Shown here piece after piece: positions 1 through 7,145 of a stretch of DNA of 33,734 nucleotides. The notes beneath the pieces were generated by a model. That model was not told where the DNA came from, ran no database searches, and worked only from the letters and a program-made list of their open reading frames with translations. How positions within the stretch are numbered: the first letter of the stretch is position 1; the number at the start of each line of letters is the position of its first letter. The translations under genes and the position numbers were made by a program. Location of the stretch: NCBI GenBank assembly GCA_009778675.1, contig WRFU01000009.1:1-33734 (forward strand), in the 5' to 3' direction. The DNA is from Candidatus Saccharimonadota bacterium. Its GTDB lineage: Bacteria > Patescibacteriota > Saccharimonadia > Saccharimonadales > Saccharimonadaceae.

Positions 1-53
1 AACCCTTGCAAAAATTATTCTTCTCTTGTCATCCTGAACTTGTTTCAGGATCT
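1..53. repeat. PR-C (partial) plus PR-A palindromic repeats
   Basis: Bases 1-11 are the right half of PR-C (full copies at 18755-18775 and 18860-18880). Bases 28-53 are a full PR-A: GTCATCCTGAAC at the left, GTTTCAGGATCT at the right, near-palindromic. Other PR-A copies lie at 9007-9032 (inside pgk), 15985-16010, 18824-18849, 20639-20664 and 25765-25790. The PR-C/PR-A spacing resembles the right half of the composite at 18824-18880, read on the other strand. Confidence 0.85.
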
Positions 54-261
54 TATAAATTATATTTGCAGGCAAAGTTGTGTATTTAAAACGCCGAATT
101 GTTAACTTGCGTCTAGACTTTGCCTAACAAACCGGATTATCGAAAAACATGGAAGAACCAGGGGGAGCGAATAGAACGCTCTCCCCAGTACTTGCCTTAA
201 GGCCAGAGAGCAAAAAAGCTCAATCTGAAACCCAAGGACTTAATGCGATGTGTTAGTGGTG
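54..261. other. Intergenic region with hairpin
   Basis: There is no convincing ORF. The one clear structure is a hairpin at about 161-186, GGGGGAGCG against CGCTCTCCCC around a short AT loop. It lies about 75 bases past the stop of the minus-strand gene ending at 262 and may end that transcript, but it has only a weak T tract on the minus strand. Confidence 0.4.
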
Positions 262-1278
262 CTAAAAAGCGCCGGGATCGGTGTCATTCACCTTAGGGCC
301 GCCTTCGTTAGGCAGCTTTTTTTGTTTATCCCGATCATCGTCGGGCGCCTTTTTTCCCGGCGCCTGTACGGTGTCACCATCGGAATCACCACCTTTCATA
401 GTTTTTCCGTTGGCGCTTTTGGTGTTTGGCGGTTTATTAGCCGGCGCATCCCCAGGCACCTTGTTGGCATCAGGTACCTTGTTGGGTCTCTGGTTGCCTG
501 GAGGTCGAGTGTAACCCGCAGGATTACTACTCTTTGGGGTTAGCCCACTAGGGGTTGTTTGGTGTGGCGTTGACTTACCACCTGTGGCCTTCGGCGTCCA
601 CCATCCGGTGGTTTCTGGCTGGTAGCCGCACTCCAGGCGAACCCGGAATACTTTGCCGCTAGCCAGAGTGATCACGAGCTCGTTGCCACCAGTATTGGTG
701 CCTTTACTCGTTACCACCGACGGCTTGTTGCCCTCAAGCCCATTGGGGTGCATGTACGCCTGGTAGGTGTACTTGCCCTTAATGGGCTGCACCGTGGCAG
801 CCATGGCGTCCGATGGCAGCAAAATTGCTTTCATCTTGGCCACGGCTGCCGGCCACGGCATTTTCCCGTCAGCCTTGAGATCCTTCACAAAGCGCAGGTG
901 CGCTTGATCCGGAGTCTCATTGGGCTGCAGGATTTGCGTACCCATGGTGTGATCCATGTAATACGCTAACGCCGCGGCTAGTGCCGGGTCAGCACCCTTG
1001 GTCGTCGACGGGGTAATGCTAACGAACAAGTCGTTAAGCACATACTCGTTAACAGAGGTAGCTTTCCCGGCATTGACGGCCTTGGTGGCCGCCGCCCAGC
1101 GGTCCGGTCCGAAGTTAAACTTCGTCGCCGAATCACTCTGTACGTCACCATTAAAATAATGGATAACGTACTCCGGCGTTTTCGCCGATGCTTTTTTCAC
1201 AACCATCGTCCACGTCATAAATGACGCGATGATGAGAAGTGCTGCCGCGCCGGTTATCAGCGCAATTTTCTTGACCAT
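262..1278 (-). CDS. Secreted or anchored protein of unknown function
   Basis: 338 residues from the ATG at 1278. A GTG at 1287 is in frame and follows the upstream stop directly, but AGGTGA sits at the right distance for the ATG, which I prefer. An N-terminal hydrophobic segment (about residues 4-24, after MVKK) looks like an uncleaved signal or a membrane anchor. A compact region of about 190 residues follows, then a long low-complexity tail rich in Pro, Lys, Asn, Thr and Gly, typical of wall-spanning or surface-exposed segments. I recognise no family. It lies directly downstream of the two-TM gene ending at 1288 with almost no gap, so the two are probably one operon transcribed from the promoter near 2455-2483 and may work together in the envelope. 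Confidence 0.75.
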   Translation of the reverse strand: MVKKIALITGAAALLIIASFMTWTMVVKKASAKTPEYVIHYFNGDVQSDSATKFNFGPDRWAAATKAVNAGKATSVNEYVLNDLFVSITPSTTKGADPALAAALAYYMDHTMGTQILQPNETPDQAHLRFVKDLKADGKMPWPAAVAKMKAILLPSDAMAATVQPIKGKYTYQAYMHPNGLEGNKPSVVTSKGTNTGGNELVITLASGKVFRVRLECGYQPETTGWWTPKATGGKSTPHQTTPSGLTPKSSNPAGYTRPPGNQRPNKVPDANKVPGDAPANKPPNTKSANGKTMKGGDSDGDTVQAPGKKAPDDDRDKQKKLPNEGGPKVNDTDPGAF

Positions 1279-1287
1279 TAAGATCAC

Positions 1288-2112
1288 CTACTTTCCGTCG
1301 CCCCCAGAAGAAGACGACTTTTCTGCACCTTCATCAGATGCTGGCTTCGTCTTCTCGTGGATGGTTCCTTTCAGCTTCTCTGTGGTCTTTTTGGCTTTCT
1401 GCCTAACATTGCCTTTGCCTTTGCCCTTGCCTTTGCCTTTGCCCTTGCCCTTGTTGGGCTTCGGCTCAGGTTCTGGCTTAGAATCTTTACCAGATCCAGC
1501 TGGGAGTTCTTCCGATGGAATATTCTCTACTGGAATTGACTCCTTAGGCTTACCCACCGTCGGTGTGACATAAGCCACTTCCGGCTGCCACTCTTCCTGA
1601 GTGACTTTATGGCGTAGCCAAGCCTTGCGGCCAGCATGGATGAGCAATAGGGCTAGAACCCCAAATACCAGCCCGAAAAGCAAGGGACCAACCCACCATG
1701 TTTCCATAACTGGATTGTGGAAAACGATCGACGTATTCTTATCGACCATTTGCGTCAATGTCCAAACGTGGCTTCGGGCGACGAGGAAGGCGATAATGCC
1801 AACAACGCCGGCAACAATCCACTCCCAGGCCGCTTCCTGCGTGGTATTCACCTCGGTGCGACGCACTGAGGCATTGGTGGATCTTGCCACATCGTAGGTG
1901 TGGTTAATCGCCACTCCGACATTGGTGACATTTCTGTCAACAACACTTACCTGGTCGACAATAAGTCCTGTCGACCGTACCACAGCTGCTTCCATACTTT
2001 GATGGCGTGCGGCAGCATTTGCCTCGATTTGCTCGAGAGCTGCCATGGTGGCCTTATGGGTCACCTCGATACTATTTGCGCCTTGCGGCGCGAGGTTTGA
2101 AGTACTACTCAT
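1288..2112 (-). CDS. Two-TM membrane protein with Lys-Gly repeat tail
   Basis: 274 residues from the ATG at 2112, chosen because an AGGAG Shine-Dalgarno lies 7 bases upstream; the ORF itself could extend 9 codons further. Residues 15-95 look helical and possibly coiled coil. Two hydrophobic segments follow (about 98-113 and 141-160). The C-terminal 110 residues are charged, with a Lys-Gly dipeptide repeat at about 221-234 encoded by hexamer repeats (about 1409-1454), then a Lys-rich stretch and a Ser/Gly end. No known family is recognised. It is the first gene of a probable two-gene operon and follows a strong promoter and a ~340-nt leader with several hairpins. An envelope role is inferred only from the topology. 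Confidence 0.75.
   Translation of the reverse strand: MSSTSNLAPQGANSIEVTHKATMAALEQIEANAAARHQSMEAAVVRSTGLIVDQVSVVDRNVTNVGVAINHTYDVARSTNASVRRTEVNTTQEAAWEWIVAGVVGIIAFLVARSHVWTLTQMVDKNTSIVFHNPVMETWWVGPLLFGLVFGVLALLLIHAGRKAWLRHKVTQEEWQPEVAYVTPTVGKPKESIPVENIPSEELPAGSGKDSKPEPEPKPNKGKGKGKGKGKGKGNVRQKAKKTTEKLKGTIHEKTKPASDEGAEKSSSSGGDGK
1409..1454 (-). repeat. Hexamer tandem repeat encoding (Lys-Gly)n
   Basis: About seven to eight tandem copies of TTGCCT or TTGCCC (plus-strand reading) encode alternating Lys-Gly. The unit is 6 bp, so gain or loss of copies changes protein length without a frameshift. Confidence 0.85.
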
Positions 2113-2454
2113 TGTAGACTCCTTTCTGCATCGCCGCAAAGCGATGCTTGTTGGTTTAGCCCATAACGGGTGCTATGGGCTAGCTGCTTTTTGCACGAAA
2201 ATACGCGCGTAAAATCATGCTAGAAACAGCTTTTTGCAGGTAAGACTTTATCCACAAAAAGCTGCCTCTAACATTCACAGCGCCAACAAACATCTTAAAC
2301 ACATCACATCACATTCGTGCTCGCAAGCACGACTAAAAGCGGCCTTTAGCTGCCCTTAGTCGCGCCTACAAACACTATGTTTTGCAATAATCCGATTTGT
2401 TAAGGACCACTTGGATCCATATAGCTCTTCCGTCTATACTCCCTAGACATAGCC
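2113..2454 (-). promoter_or_regulatory. Long structured 5' leader
   Basis: This stretch carries no convincing gene and should be transcribed as the leader of the gene starting at 2112. Visible hairpins include GCATCGCC/GCGATGC at 2128-2147, next to the Shine-Dalgarno; TAGCCCATA/TATGGGCTA at 2157-2182; a CGTGCT/AGCACG stem near 2315-2332; and two copies of an AGCTTTTTG-type segment that could pair. The hairpin beside the ribosome site suggests translational control. I recognise no RNA class. Confidence 0.5.
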
Positions 2455-2483
2455 ATTGTAGCACACGCGTGCTTTTTTGTCAA
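2455..2483 (-). promoter_or_regulatory. Strong sigma-70-type promoter
   Basis: On the minus strand: TTGACA (2478-2483), a 17-bp spacer ending in TGC, and TACAAT (2455-2460). It should drive the two minus-strand genes ending at 262, with transcription starting near 2447. Confidence 0.8.
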
Positions 2484-2534
2484 TACTATTTACATATTTT
2501 ATGCATAAACACTATACCTACAAGGGGCGACTTT

Positions 2535-2571
2535 GCCAATAAAACGCAAAACTACCCATTTTATAGGGTAG
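2535..2571 (-). terminator. Intrinsic terminator after the RRM gene
   Basis: On the minus strand CTACCC and GGGTAG form a stem around an AT-rich loop (2552-2571), followed by a T-rich run. It lies about 25 bases past the RRM stop. Confidence 0.75.
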
Positions 2572-2594
2572 CTCTGCTTGTATTCACTTAAGTT

Positions 2595-2885
2595 TTACCA
2601 ACTTTTACGGTGTGAATCATTGCCTGAACGGTTTTCTTTCGGGCGCGCCATATTAACGGTAATTTCGCGGCCGTCAAGAGTTTTACCATTCAGTTCGTCG
2701 ATGGCTTTTTGTAGGTCGTCGGTATTTTCATACTCAACAAAACCAAAACCACGGCTACGGCCAGTGTCGCGGTCGGTTACAACCTTGGCGCTGGCAACGG
2801 GCCCAACAGACTCAAAAAAGGCTTTGAGTGCATCATCGGTGGTGGCAAAAGCCAGGCTACCGACGAAAAGTTTCTGTTCCTGCAT
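2595..2885 (-). CDS. Small RRM RNA-binding protein
   Basis: 96 residues, essentially a single RNA recognition motif. RNP2 is LFVGSL near residues 6-11 and RNP1 is RGFGFVEY near residues 45-52. The rest of the beta-alpha-beta-beta-alpha-beta fold (about residues 4-80) fits, and a short basic tail follows. Stand-alone RRM proteins of this size occur in cyanobacteria and many CPR bacteria, where they bind single-stranded RNA and are often linked to cold or stress responses; the exact target cannot be inferred. It is a single-gene unit with its own terminator at 2535-2571. AAGAGTAAC just before the ATG is a weak Shine-Dalgarno. Confidence 0.93.
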   Translation of the reverse strand: MQEQKLFVGSLAFATTDDALKAFFESVGPVASAKVVTDRDTGRSRGFGFVEYENTDDLQKAIDELNGKTLDGREITVNMARPKENRSGNDSHRKSW

Positions 2886-3069
2886 GTTACTCTTTCTACT
2901 GTTAAGTTAATATTCTCACAGATCGATATCTGCCAAGTGCAAGAACCTCGATTTTTGCCTTTAGTTATAACTTTCTGTACTTTGGTGAACCTCCTTCTAT
3001 CGAAATGGAACGAGATCTGTAAAGACTTTATCAGATGGCAGGGGCTTATTCAAGGTTTAAGGAGTAATT
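2886..3069. other. Intergenic region between divergent genes
   Basis: AT-rich region between the RRM gene (minus) and the small ORF at 3070 (plus). I see no strong consensus promoter. An AAGGAG Shine-Dalgarno for the 3070 ORF lies at its right end. It may hold the left end of the mobile-looking region, but I found no repeat of the tRNA-Glu end here. Confidence 0.35.
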
Positions 3070-3159
3070 ATGCGTGCTAATAGACCCCTTTATTCCATTG
3101 AACTCTTTCTTTTTGGTTCTTTTTCTTTCTTTGTGACTTGGGTGTTTTATCATGATTAA
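3070..3159 (+). CDS. 29-aa single-TM small protein
   Basis: ATG at 3070 with AAGGAG 5-6 bases upstream. The 29-residue product starts MRANRPLYSIELFLFG and is mostly aromatic and hydrophobic, consistent with one membrane helix. Its stop overlaps the ATG of the next gene at 3152, which suggests translational coupling, so this may be either a real small membrane protein or a coupling leader ORF. The good ribosome site and the overlap are the support; no homologue is recognised. Confidence 0.5.
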   Translation: MRANRPLYSIELFLFGSFSFFVTWVFYHD

Positions 3160-3586
3160 CTACACATCTAAACATAACTACGCTCTGGCGGTATTATCTG
3201 GCCACATGAGCAAAGCTGCGGCATACAGACTGCATATTAACTCTGCTGTTGGTAATGCTTCAGCAGCGGCTTATCGGCTAGAACACACCGATACTATGCG
3301 TACACTGATGGCAGGTGTGCAAGAAGAGCTAGATCAAACCAAGGAGCTAGAAGATAAACGCCTAAAGGCTGTTAATGTGGCTATAGATACGGCGGTGGAT
3401 GTACTTAGTTCGCCTGATACACTAACCAACAAGGAAAAAATCGCGGCGGTTAAGATATTACATAGCTTATGTAACAGTAACAGTGCATTTAAGGAATATA
3501 TAAACAAGATGAATGATAGTGATATGGCGGCATTAGAGACCCCCATTAAAGATTCTAAGTTTGATAACGCTGGCTTGATTGGCTAG
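3152..3586 (+). CDS. Helical protein of unknown function (element gene)
   Basis: 144 residues, mostly alpha-helical and charged, with no signal peptide or membrane segment. The first half contains two Ala-rich segments resembling the helix-turn-helix region of phage terminase small subunits (AAAYRL occurs twice, near residues 22-27 and 38-43), but the match is too weak to name. The start overlaps the end of the 29-aa ORF, and no independent Shine-Dalgarno is visible, so it probably depends on coupling. Codon use is richer in ATA, AGA and TTA than the glycolytic genes, like the recombinase, which fits one mobile element. Confidence 0.65.
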   Translation: MINYTSKHNYALAVLSGHMSKAAAYRLHINSAVGNASAAAYRLEHTDTMRTLMAGVQEELDQTKELEDKRLKAVNVAIDTAVDVLSSPDTLTNKEKIAAVKILHSLCNSNSAFKEYINKMNDSDMAALETPIKDSKFDNAGLIG

Positions 3587-3706
3587 TAGCATACTACCTC
3601 TTATGCGAGGGGCTAAACCTATGGCTTGGTGGCTTTCTTGCTAGGCTTAATAGTAATTAGAAAACCCTACATTTGCACTAGAACACGAGCCGCTATTTTT
3701 TTATTG
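3587..3706. other. Short intergenic region
   Basis: No ORF. A small inverted repeat (GCATA...TATGC, about 3588-3606) follows the stop of the preceding gene; otherwise nothing recognisable before the -10 box at 3707. Confidence 0.35.
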
Positions 3707-3890
3707 TATAATGGCAGTATGTAGCCTAAACCAGCTTTGCTGGCATGGTTACCTAAAAACCGTATGAAAGAAAACAGCCTGTCGTTGGGCTACCTTTCAT
3801 ACGGTCATAGCTGGAAACGGTTATGGGGACGCAAGTCTCACCGACGGCAGGCTTTTTGGTTGGCCTCCGTGATATCAAGGAAGGAGGTCT
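3707..3890 (+). promoter_or_regulatory. Promoter and riboswitch-like structured leader
   Basis: An extended -10 (TGTATAAT, TATAAT at 3707-3712) starts the region; no good -35 is visible. The leader has a perfect 12-bp stem (ACCGTATGAAAG with CTTTCATACGGT, about 3757-3805). Its loop holds CAGCCTGTCGTTGG, which can instead pair with CCGACGGCAGGCT downstream, next to TTTTTGG, forming a terminator-like hairpin. Further on, GGCCTCC can pair with the ribosome site GGAGGTC. Overlapping alternative helices, a T-tract hairpin and an anti-Shine-Dalgarno are what cis-regulatory RNAs show. A segment resembles part of the c-di-GMP-I aptamer, but the order of parts does not fit, so no class is named. Confidence 0.5.
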
Positions 3891-4562
3891 ATGAAGCCTA
3901 AACATAAAAACAGTAGTTTATTAATCATCATATTTAGTGGCGTAACTTTTGTGCTAGCGGTATTAGCATTAGTAACCATAACATCAGGCAATAAGAGCAG
4001 TAGCCAAAGTGAACAAGATAAAAGCCCACAAACAGGACTCGGTCTAACTCAATCTGCTAAAAACAATCAATTTCAATCGCCTGTTAAACAAGAAGAGATA
4101 GATCGTGAAGCCGAGAATCAGCGGTTACTTGATACTGGTAAGGTCGCCAAAGCCAACCCTGGGGTAACTGATGCATCAAGAGCTGGTATCTCTTACGCCG
4201 TGAGTGTAACATTCAACCCAGATACCAAGAGTATTGATATTAGCGTGCCGGCATCGTTTAAGAATAGCTCTTATGGTCAGCAAGTTCTTAAGCAAATTCA
4301 AACCTCCTTCGCTCAAATAGACCCTAATAATGCCAACATGCAACAAATGATAGATGATCTTCAGAAAAGCCTACAAGGATCAGTTGATAATTATGAAAAT
4401 GCTCAGGACACTACACCAGAGATATCAGGTGATAAAACTCAGGAGTATATTAGCGATAATTCGGTAAAACAAATAGCAGCAATCATAATCGGATCTATAG
4501 CATTAGCAACGCTAGCTATAACTGTGACTATGGTTGTGTTAAATAAACGAAAGGAGGCATAG
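3891..4562 (+). CDS. Bitopic membrane protein of unknown function
   Basis: 223 residues from the ATG at 3891, with a strong AAGGAGG upstream. A hydrophobic helix at about residues 9-30 is followed by a polar Ser/Gln/Asn-rich outside region of about 160 residues. A second helix at about 193-216 ends in NKRKEA, a positive-inside tail. Both ends should be cytoplasmic, with the middle outside. No domain is recognised. It lies in the AT-rich mobile-looking region, after the structured leader and just before the 19-aa ORF. A role at the cell surface, perhaps for the element, is inference from topology. Confidence 0.7.
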   Translation: MKPKHKNSSLLIIIFSGVTFVLAVLALVTITSGNKSSSQSEQDKSPQTGLGLTQSAKNNQFQSPVKQEEIDREAENQRLLDTGKVAKANPGVTDASRAGISYAVSVTFNPDTKSIDISVPASFKNSSYGQQVLKQIQTSFAQIDPNNANMQQMIDDLQKSLQGSVDNYENAQDTTPEISGDKTQEYISDNSVKQIAAIIIGSIALATLAITVTMVVLNKRKEA

Positions 4563-4565
4563 ATC

Positions 4566-4625
4566 ATGGAGCAACTTAGTAAGAAATCTTTAATAATTAC
4601 AGAGACAAACGAGATAGACCCATAA
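4566..4625 (+). CDS. 19-aa small ORF
   Basis: ATG at 4566 with AGGAGG (4552-4557) 8 bases upstream, one of the best ribosome sites in the window, inside the 3' end of the preceding gene. The product MEQLSKKSLIITETNEIDP is short and polar. It could be a genuine microprotein, or a remnant start of a gene truncated by rearrangement. Confidence 0.4.
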   Translation: MEQLSKKSLIITETNEIDP

Positions 4626-4684
4626 GTACCATTTAGCCCTTACTATGCGCTAGAGGGCATTATATGAGCTCACAGAGCGTATAT
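4626..4684. other. Short spacer
   Basis: No ORF and no clear structure apart from partly matching GCGC/GCTC segments; it leads into the promoter at 4685. Confidence 0.3.
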
Positions 4685-4923
4685 TTGCTCTGGCGGTTCT
4701 CTAGATGTATAATGGATTGTGCAAGGAATGCTGGTGTGCCCTGCCCGTACGGAGTCTTGCTTTCTAAAGACGCTAATCTTTACACGGCGGCAAGCCCCAG
4801 ATGATTACCTTGAAAGTCCACAAACGTGGCTATCTGGCAACTGAGAGATAGGAACTCAGCCCCTAGTATCAACAACTAATTTTGACCTTTAAGGAGAATT
4901 TTTTGTTGGTGCTAGGGGCTTTT
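4685..4923 (+). ncRNA. Candidate ~200-nt structured RNA with terminator
   Basis: The promoter is TTGCTC (4685-4690), a 17-bp spacer and TATAAT (4708-4713), with start near 4720. The body has several local stems, including CCAGAT with ATCTGG enclosing CCAC/GTGG, and CTGAG/CTCAG. It ends in a strong intrinsic terminator: AGCCCCTAGTATCAACAA pairs with TTGTTGGTGCTAGGGGCT, then TTTTTG (about 4858-4925). No ORF spans it. Promoter, body and terminator together support a stand-alone RNA, or an attenuated leader for the recombinase operon, since AAGGAG sits in the terminator loop. I recognise no Rfam class. Confidence 0.55.
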
Positions 4924-4970
4924 TGTTTCACCAACATAATCCGTTTAGTACCAACAGATACGAAAACGGA

Positions 4971-5210
4971 ATGGAAACAGTTCAATCAAACTCGACAACC
5001 AGATCAGTCTCAAAGGCTGTTCTTGTTGATGACGGACTGCTAATAACTGTAAAAGAAGCTAGGAAGATCCTCGGAAAAGGTGCAAAGAATCTCAGTGATG
5101 AATACCTAACAACAATGATAGTGGCTATGGAAGCACTAGCTCAAGATGTAGTTATAAAGAATGTCGTTCCAAACTTACAGCAGGTATGCTACGATAGGGA
5201 TAAGTTATGA
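4971..5210 (+). CDS. 79-aa protein coupled to the recombinase
   Basis: 79 residues from the ATG at 4971; the frame could begin at a TTG at 4923, but that codon lies in the terminator. The N-terminal 20 residues are Ser/Thr-rich, then comes a helical region with a segment beginning VKEARKILGKGAKNLSDE, which recalls small DNA-binding or accessory proteins encoded before large serine recombinases. The last bases overlap the recombinase start (ATGA-type overlap at 5207), so the two are translated together. An excisionase or directionality-factor role is possible by position only. Confidence 0.65.
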   Translation: METVQSNSTTRSVSKAVLVDDGLLITVKEARKILGKGAKNLSDEYLTTMIVAMEALAQDVVIKNVVPNLQQVCYDRDKL

Positions 5211-6775
5211 ACTACGCATACGGATACAGACGAGTTAGCACAGATGAACAGGTGGATGGTGCTTCTTTAGAAAACCAAAAACGAGCTATTACAAGATATG
5301 CCAAGGACAATGACATTGAAGTTGTCGGCTGGTATGAAGATGAAGGTATATCAGCTAAAACTGCTCACCGTCCAAACTTACAGCGTATGCTGGATGATGT
5401 TAGAAAAAACAGAGGTAAAGTTGATTACATAATTGTATATAACACTAGTCGTATCTCAAGGAACATGGAATCCTTCTCGAAGGATATTGCGCCCTTTTTA
5501 ACGGCTAATGGTGTCGGTTTACGTTCTACACAAGAAATGATTGATGAAACACCGTATGGCAAGTTTATGAAGAACTTGTCTATATCTATACACCAGCTTG
5601 ATAACGATATTAAATCGCAGACTGTATCAGATAATATGAAGCTAGTGGCACAACAAGGGTGGTGGCAATCGTGTTCACCTTATGGGATGAAGATCGAGAA
5701 AGTAGTCATTGGTAAGAATAATGATGGTAAGCCAAAATACAGGTGTGTTCTAGCACCTGATACTACTGATGGCCTATCAGATAAGGTGGCACTAATCATC
5801 AACAGATTCAGTAGTGGTAGTATGAATGTGGCAGATATACTAGTATATGCCAAAAAGTTAGGTATGAAAGGTATGAGGGGTGGTGAGCTGTCGTTTAACA
5901 CCTTAGATAATATACTGCGTAGTGCTGTTTATGCCGGCTATATATGCTCAGAACGTCTGACTGAAGGTGAAGTATATAAGGGTAACTGGGATGGCATAGT
6001 TAGCTTTGATACTTACAAACGTAACCAGATACTGCTAAATCGTGATAAGCGAGTGTTTAACCCTCTACCTGATGAGTTCTACCCTCTTAAAGCTTCGGCA
6101 TTATGTCCTGTATGCCATAAACACTTACGCGGCAGTGCTCCAAAGAACGGTAGCGGCAAACCGTCGCCTCGATATCATTGCACCTGTAAAGGCGCGAAAA
6201 GCATGCAGCCACAGGAAGCGCATGAGATATTTGCTAAGTTCCTTGAAGATATAACACCAACGGATGGAACGGTCAAACTATTCAAAGAAATTGTTAAGCG
6301 AACCGTGCATAAACAATTAGGGTCTGTAAATACCGAAATCAAAGCTCTGCGAAGTGAACAAGGTAAGATTGATAGTGACATGGAAAAAGCCCTCCAGAGG
6401 CTCTTAGATGGCGATATAACACCTGAAGAGAAGGATCTATATATCAGTAGCAATAAGAAACGCCGATCTGACCTTGATGCATCGATTGTGGAACTGGAAG
6501 ATATACAGAAAATTAATGAATCCACTATCGAGTACGTTTGTAATTTCATCACTATGCCAGCTAAATTGTGGCGTGATGCTAACTATGAATCTAAGGTAGC
6601 GTTCCAGGGTATGTTATTCCCGGACGGATTTGTACTAGACACTAATAATAAACGATGTGGAACGGAAGGTTTAAGCCCACTCTTCTCTGTTATCTCAACC
6701 CAAAAAGCACCAAATGGTGCTCTTAATTCTAACGTGGTGATCTCGCCGGGAATCGAACCCGGATTGCCAGGATGA
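5207..6775 (+). CDS. Large serine recombinase (site-specific integrase)
   Basis: 522 residues. The N-terminal resolvase domain (about 3-150) has YGYRRVSTDEQ with the nucleophile Ser11 and the downstream R-I-S-R signature. A recombinase domain follows (about 160-275). A zinc ribbon comes next, with CPVC and CTC pairs near 300-330, then a coiled coil (about 365-430), the layout of large serine integrases. Such enzymes join attP and attB with a 2-bp crossover and need a directionality factor for excision. The last 13 codons run through the tRNA-Glu gene on the opposite strand, and the tRNA terminator lies within the ORF as well. Base and codon use (ATA, AGA, TTA) differ from the glycolytic genes, which fits transfer. 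It marks the region from about 3070 as an integrated element. Confidence 0.93.
   Translation: MNYAYGYRRVSTDEQVDGASLENQKRAITRYAKDNDIEVVGWYEDEGISAKTAHRPNLQRMLDDVRKNRGKVDYIIVYNTSRISRNMESFSKDIAPFLTANGVGLRSTQEMIDETPYGKFMKNLSISIHQLDNDIKSQTVSDNMKLVAQQGWWQSCSPYGMKIEKVVIGKNNDGKPKYRCVLAPDTTDGLSDKVALIINRFSSGSMNVADILVYAKKLGMKGMRGGELSFNTLDNILRSAVYAGYICSERLTEGEVYKGNWDGIVSFDTYKRNQILLNRDKRVFNPLPDEFYPLKASALCPVCHKHLRGSAPKNGSGKPSPRYHCTCKGAKSMQPQEAHEIFAKFLEDITPTDGTVKLFKEIVKRTVHKQLGSVNTEIKALRSEQGKIDSDMEKALQRLLDGDITPEEKDLYISSNKKRRSDLDASIVELEDIQKINESTIEYVCNFITMPAKLWRDANYESKVAFQGMLFPDGFVLDTNNKRCGTEGLSPLFSVISTQKAPNGALNSNVVISPGIEPGLPG
6701..6721 (-). terminator. Intrinsic terminator of tRNA-Glu
   Basis: On the minus strand AGCACC-ATTT-GGTGCT is followed by a T run. 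It lies 13 bases past the tRNA 3' end and inside the 3' end of the recombinase ORF. Confidence 0.7.
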
Positions 6776-6809
6776 AAACCTGGTGTCCTAACCGTTAGAC
6801 GACGAGACC
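6735..6809 (-). tRNA. trnE: tRNA-Glu (UUC)
   Basis: 75 nt including an encoded CCA end. The acceptor stem pairs GGTCTCG with CGAGATC with one G-U. The D arm, an anticodon stem with loop TTTTCAT (anticodon TTC), and a T arm with GGTTCGATTCC are all present. It has its own promoter (6818-6846) and terminator (6701-6721). The serine recombinase ORF runs antisense through its 3' part, ending at 6775, so the tRNA is the likely right boundary of the mobile-looking region. Confidence 0.96.
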
Positions 6810-6817
6810 GCAAAAGA

Positions 6818-6846
6818 ATATTACCAGAAAAAATCCCCCCTGTAAA
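6818..6846 (-). promoter_or_regulatory. tRNA-Glu promoter
   Basis: Minus strand: TTTACA (6841-6846), a 17-bp spacer, and TAATAT preceded by TGG (6818-6823), 8 bases before the first tRNA base. Confidence 0.7.
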
Positions 6847-7132
6847 CCCCCATCAGAAAAAGGTTGGCTTGTGCCAGGCTCGCTAGTTGTTGTACTACAC
6901 TAAACTGCAAATGGTAGGGCTGGTGGCGTTCGCTGTGTTCAATTTTGGGTAATCGGCTTTTCGCTGCGATTTTTATATTTTTTCATGGTTAATTCCAAGA
7001 AGAAAATGGAAAAATCCAGAGAAAAACGCTCGGCTTGGTGGGCGAAAATTGGACACAGTGAACGCCACCAGCCTTATTAGGGACATGGTAAGAGCTCTGG
7101 GGCATAATGCTCCTGCCCTAAACCGCTCGTGC
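6847..7132. repeat. PR-E copy 1: long inverted repeat between tRNA-Glu and pyk
   Basis: No gene. The outer arms (6918-6948 and 7041-7073) are about 31-33 bp and nearly perfect inverted copies, beginning GGCTGGTGGCGTTC. Inside are AATCGGCTTTT and AAAACGCTCGGC, also found at 8598-8663 before pgk, so the core is shared while the outer arms are not. The whole hairpin is about 156 bp. Confidence 0.85.
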
Positions 7133-7138
7133 TATACT
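7133..7138 (+). promoter_or_regulatory. pyk -10 box, leaderless start
   Basis: TGCTATACT is an extended -10 whose hexamer ends 7 bases before the pyk ATG. Transcription should start at or next to the ATG, and no Shine-Dalgarno could fit. Confidence 0.75.
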
Positions 7139-7145
7139 ATAAACA

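Noticed and set aside
3152-3586. Phage terminase small subunit
   Set aside because: Only a loose resemblance of Ala-rich helices; no large terminase or capsid genes nearby.
3707-3890. c-di-GMP-I riboswitch
   Set aside because: Segments like GGGGACGCAA and GCCTAAACC...GGTTACC resemble it, but their order and pairing do not match the known fold.
3070-6775. Attachment site repeats bounding the element
   Set aside because: I found no second copy of the tRNA-Glu 3' end in the window, so the left boundary cannot be drawn.
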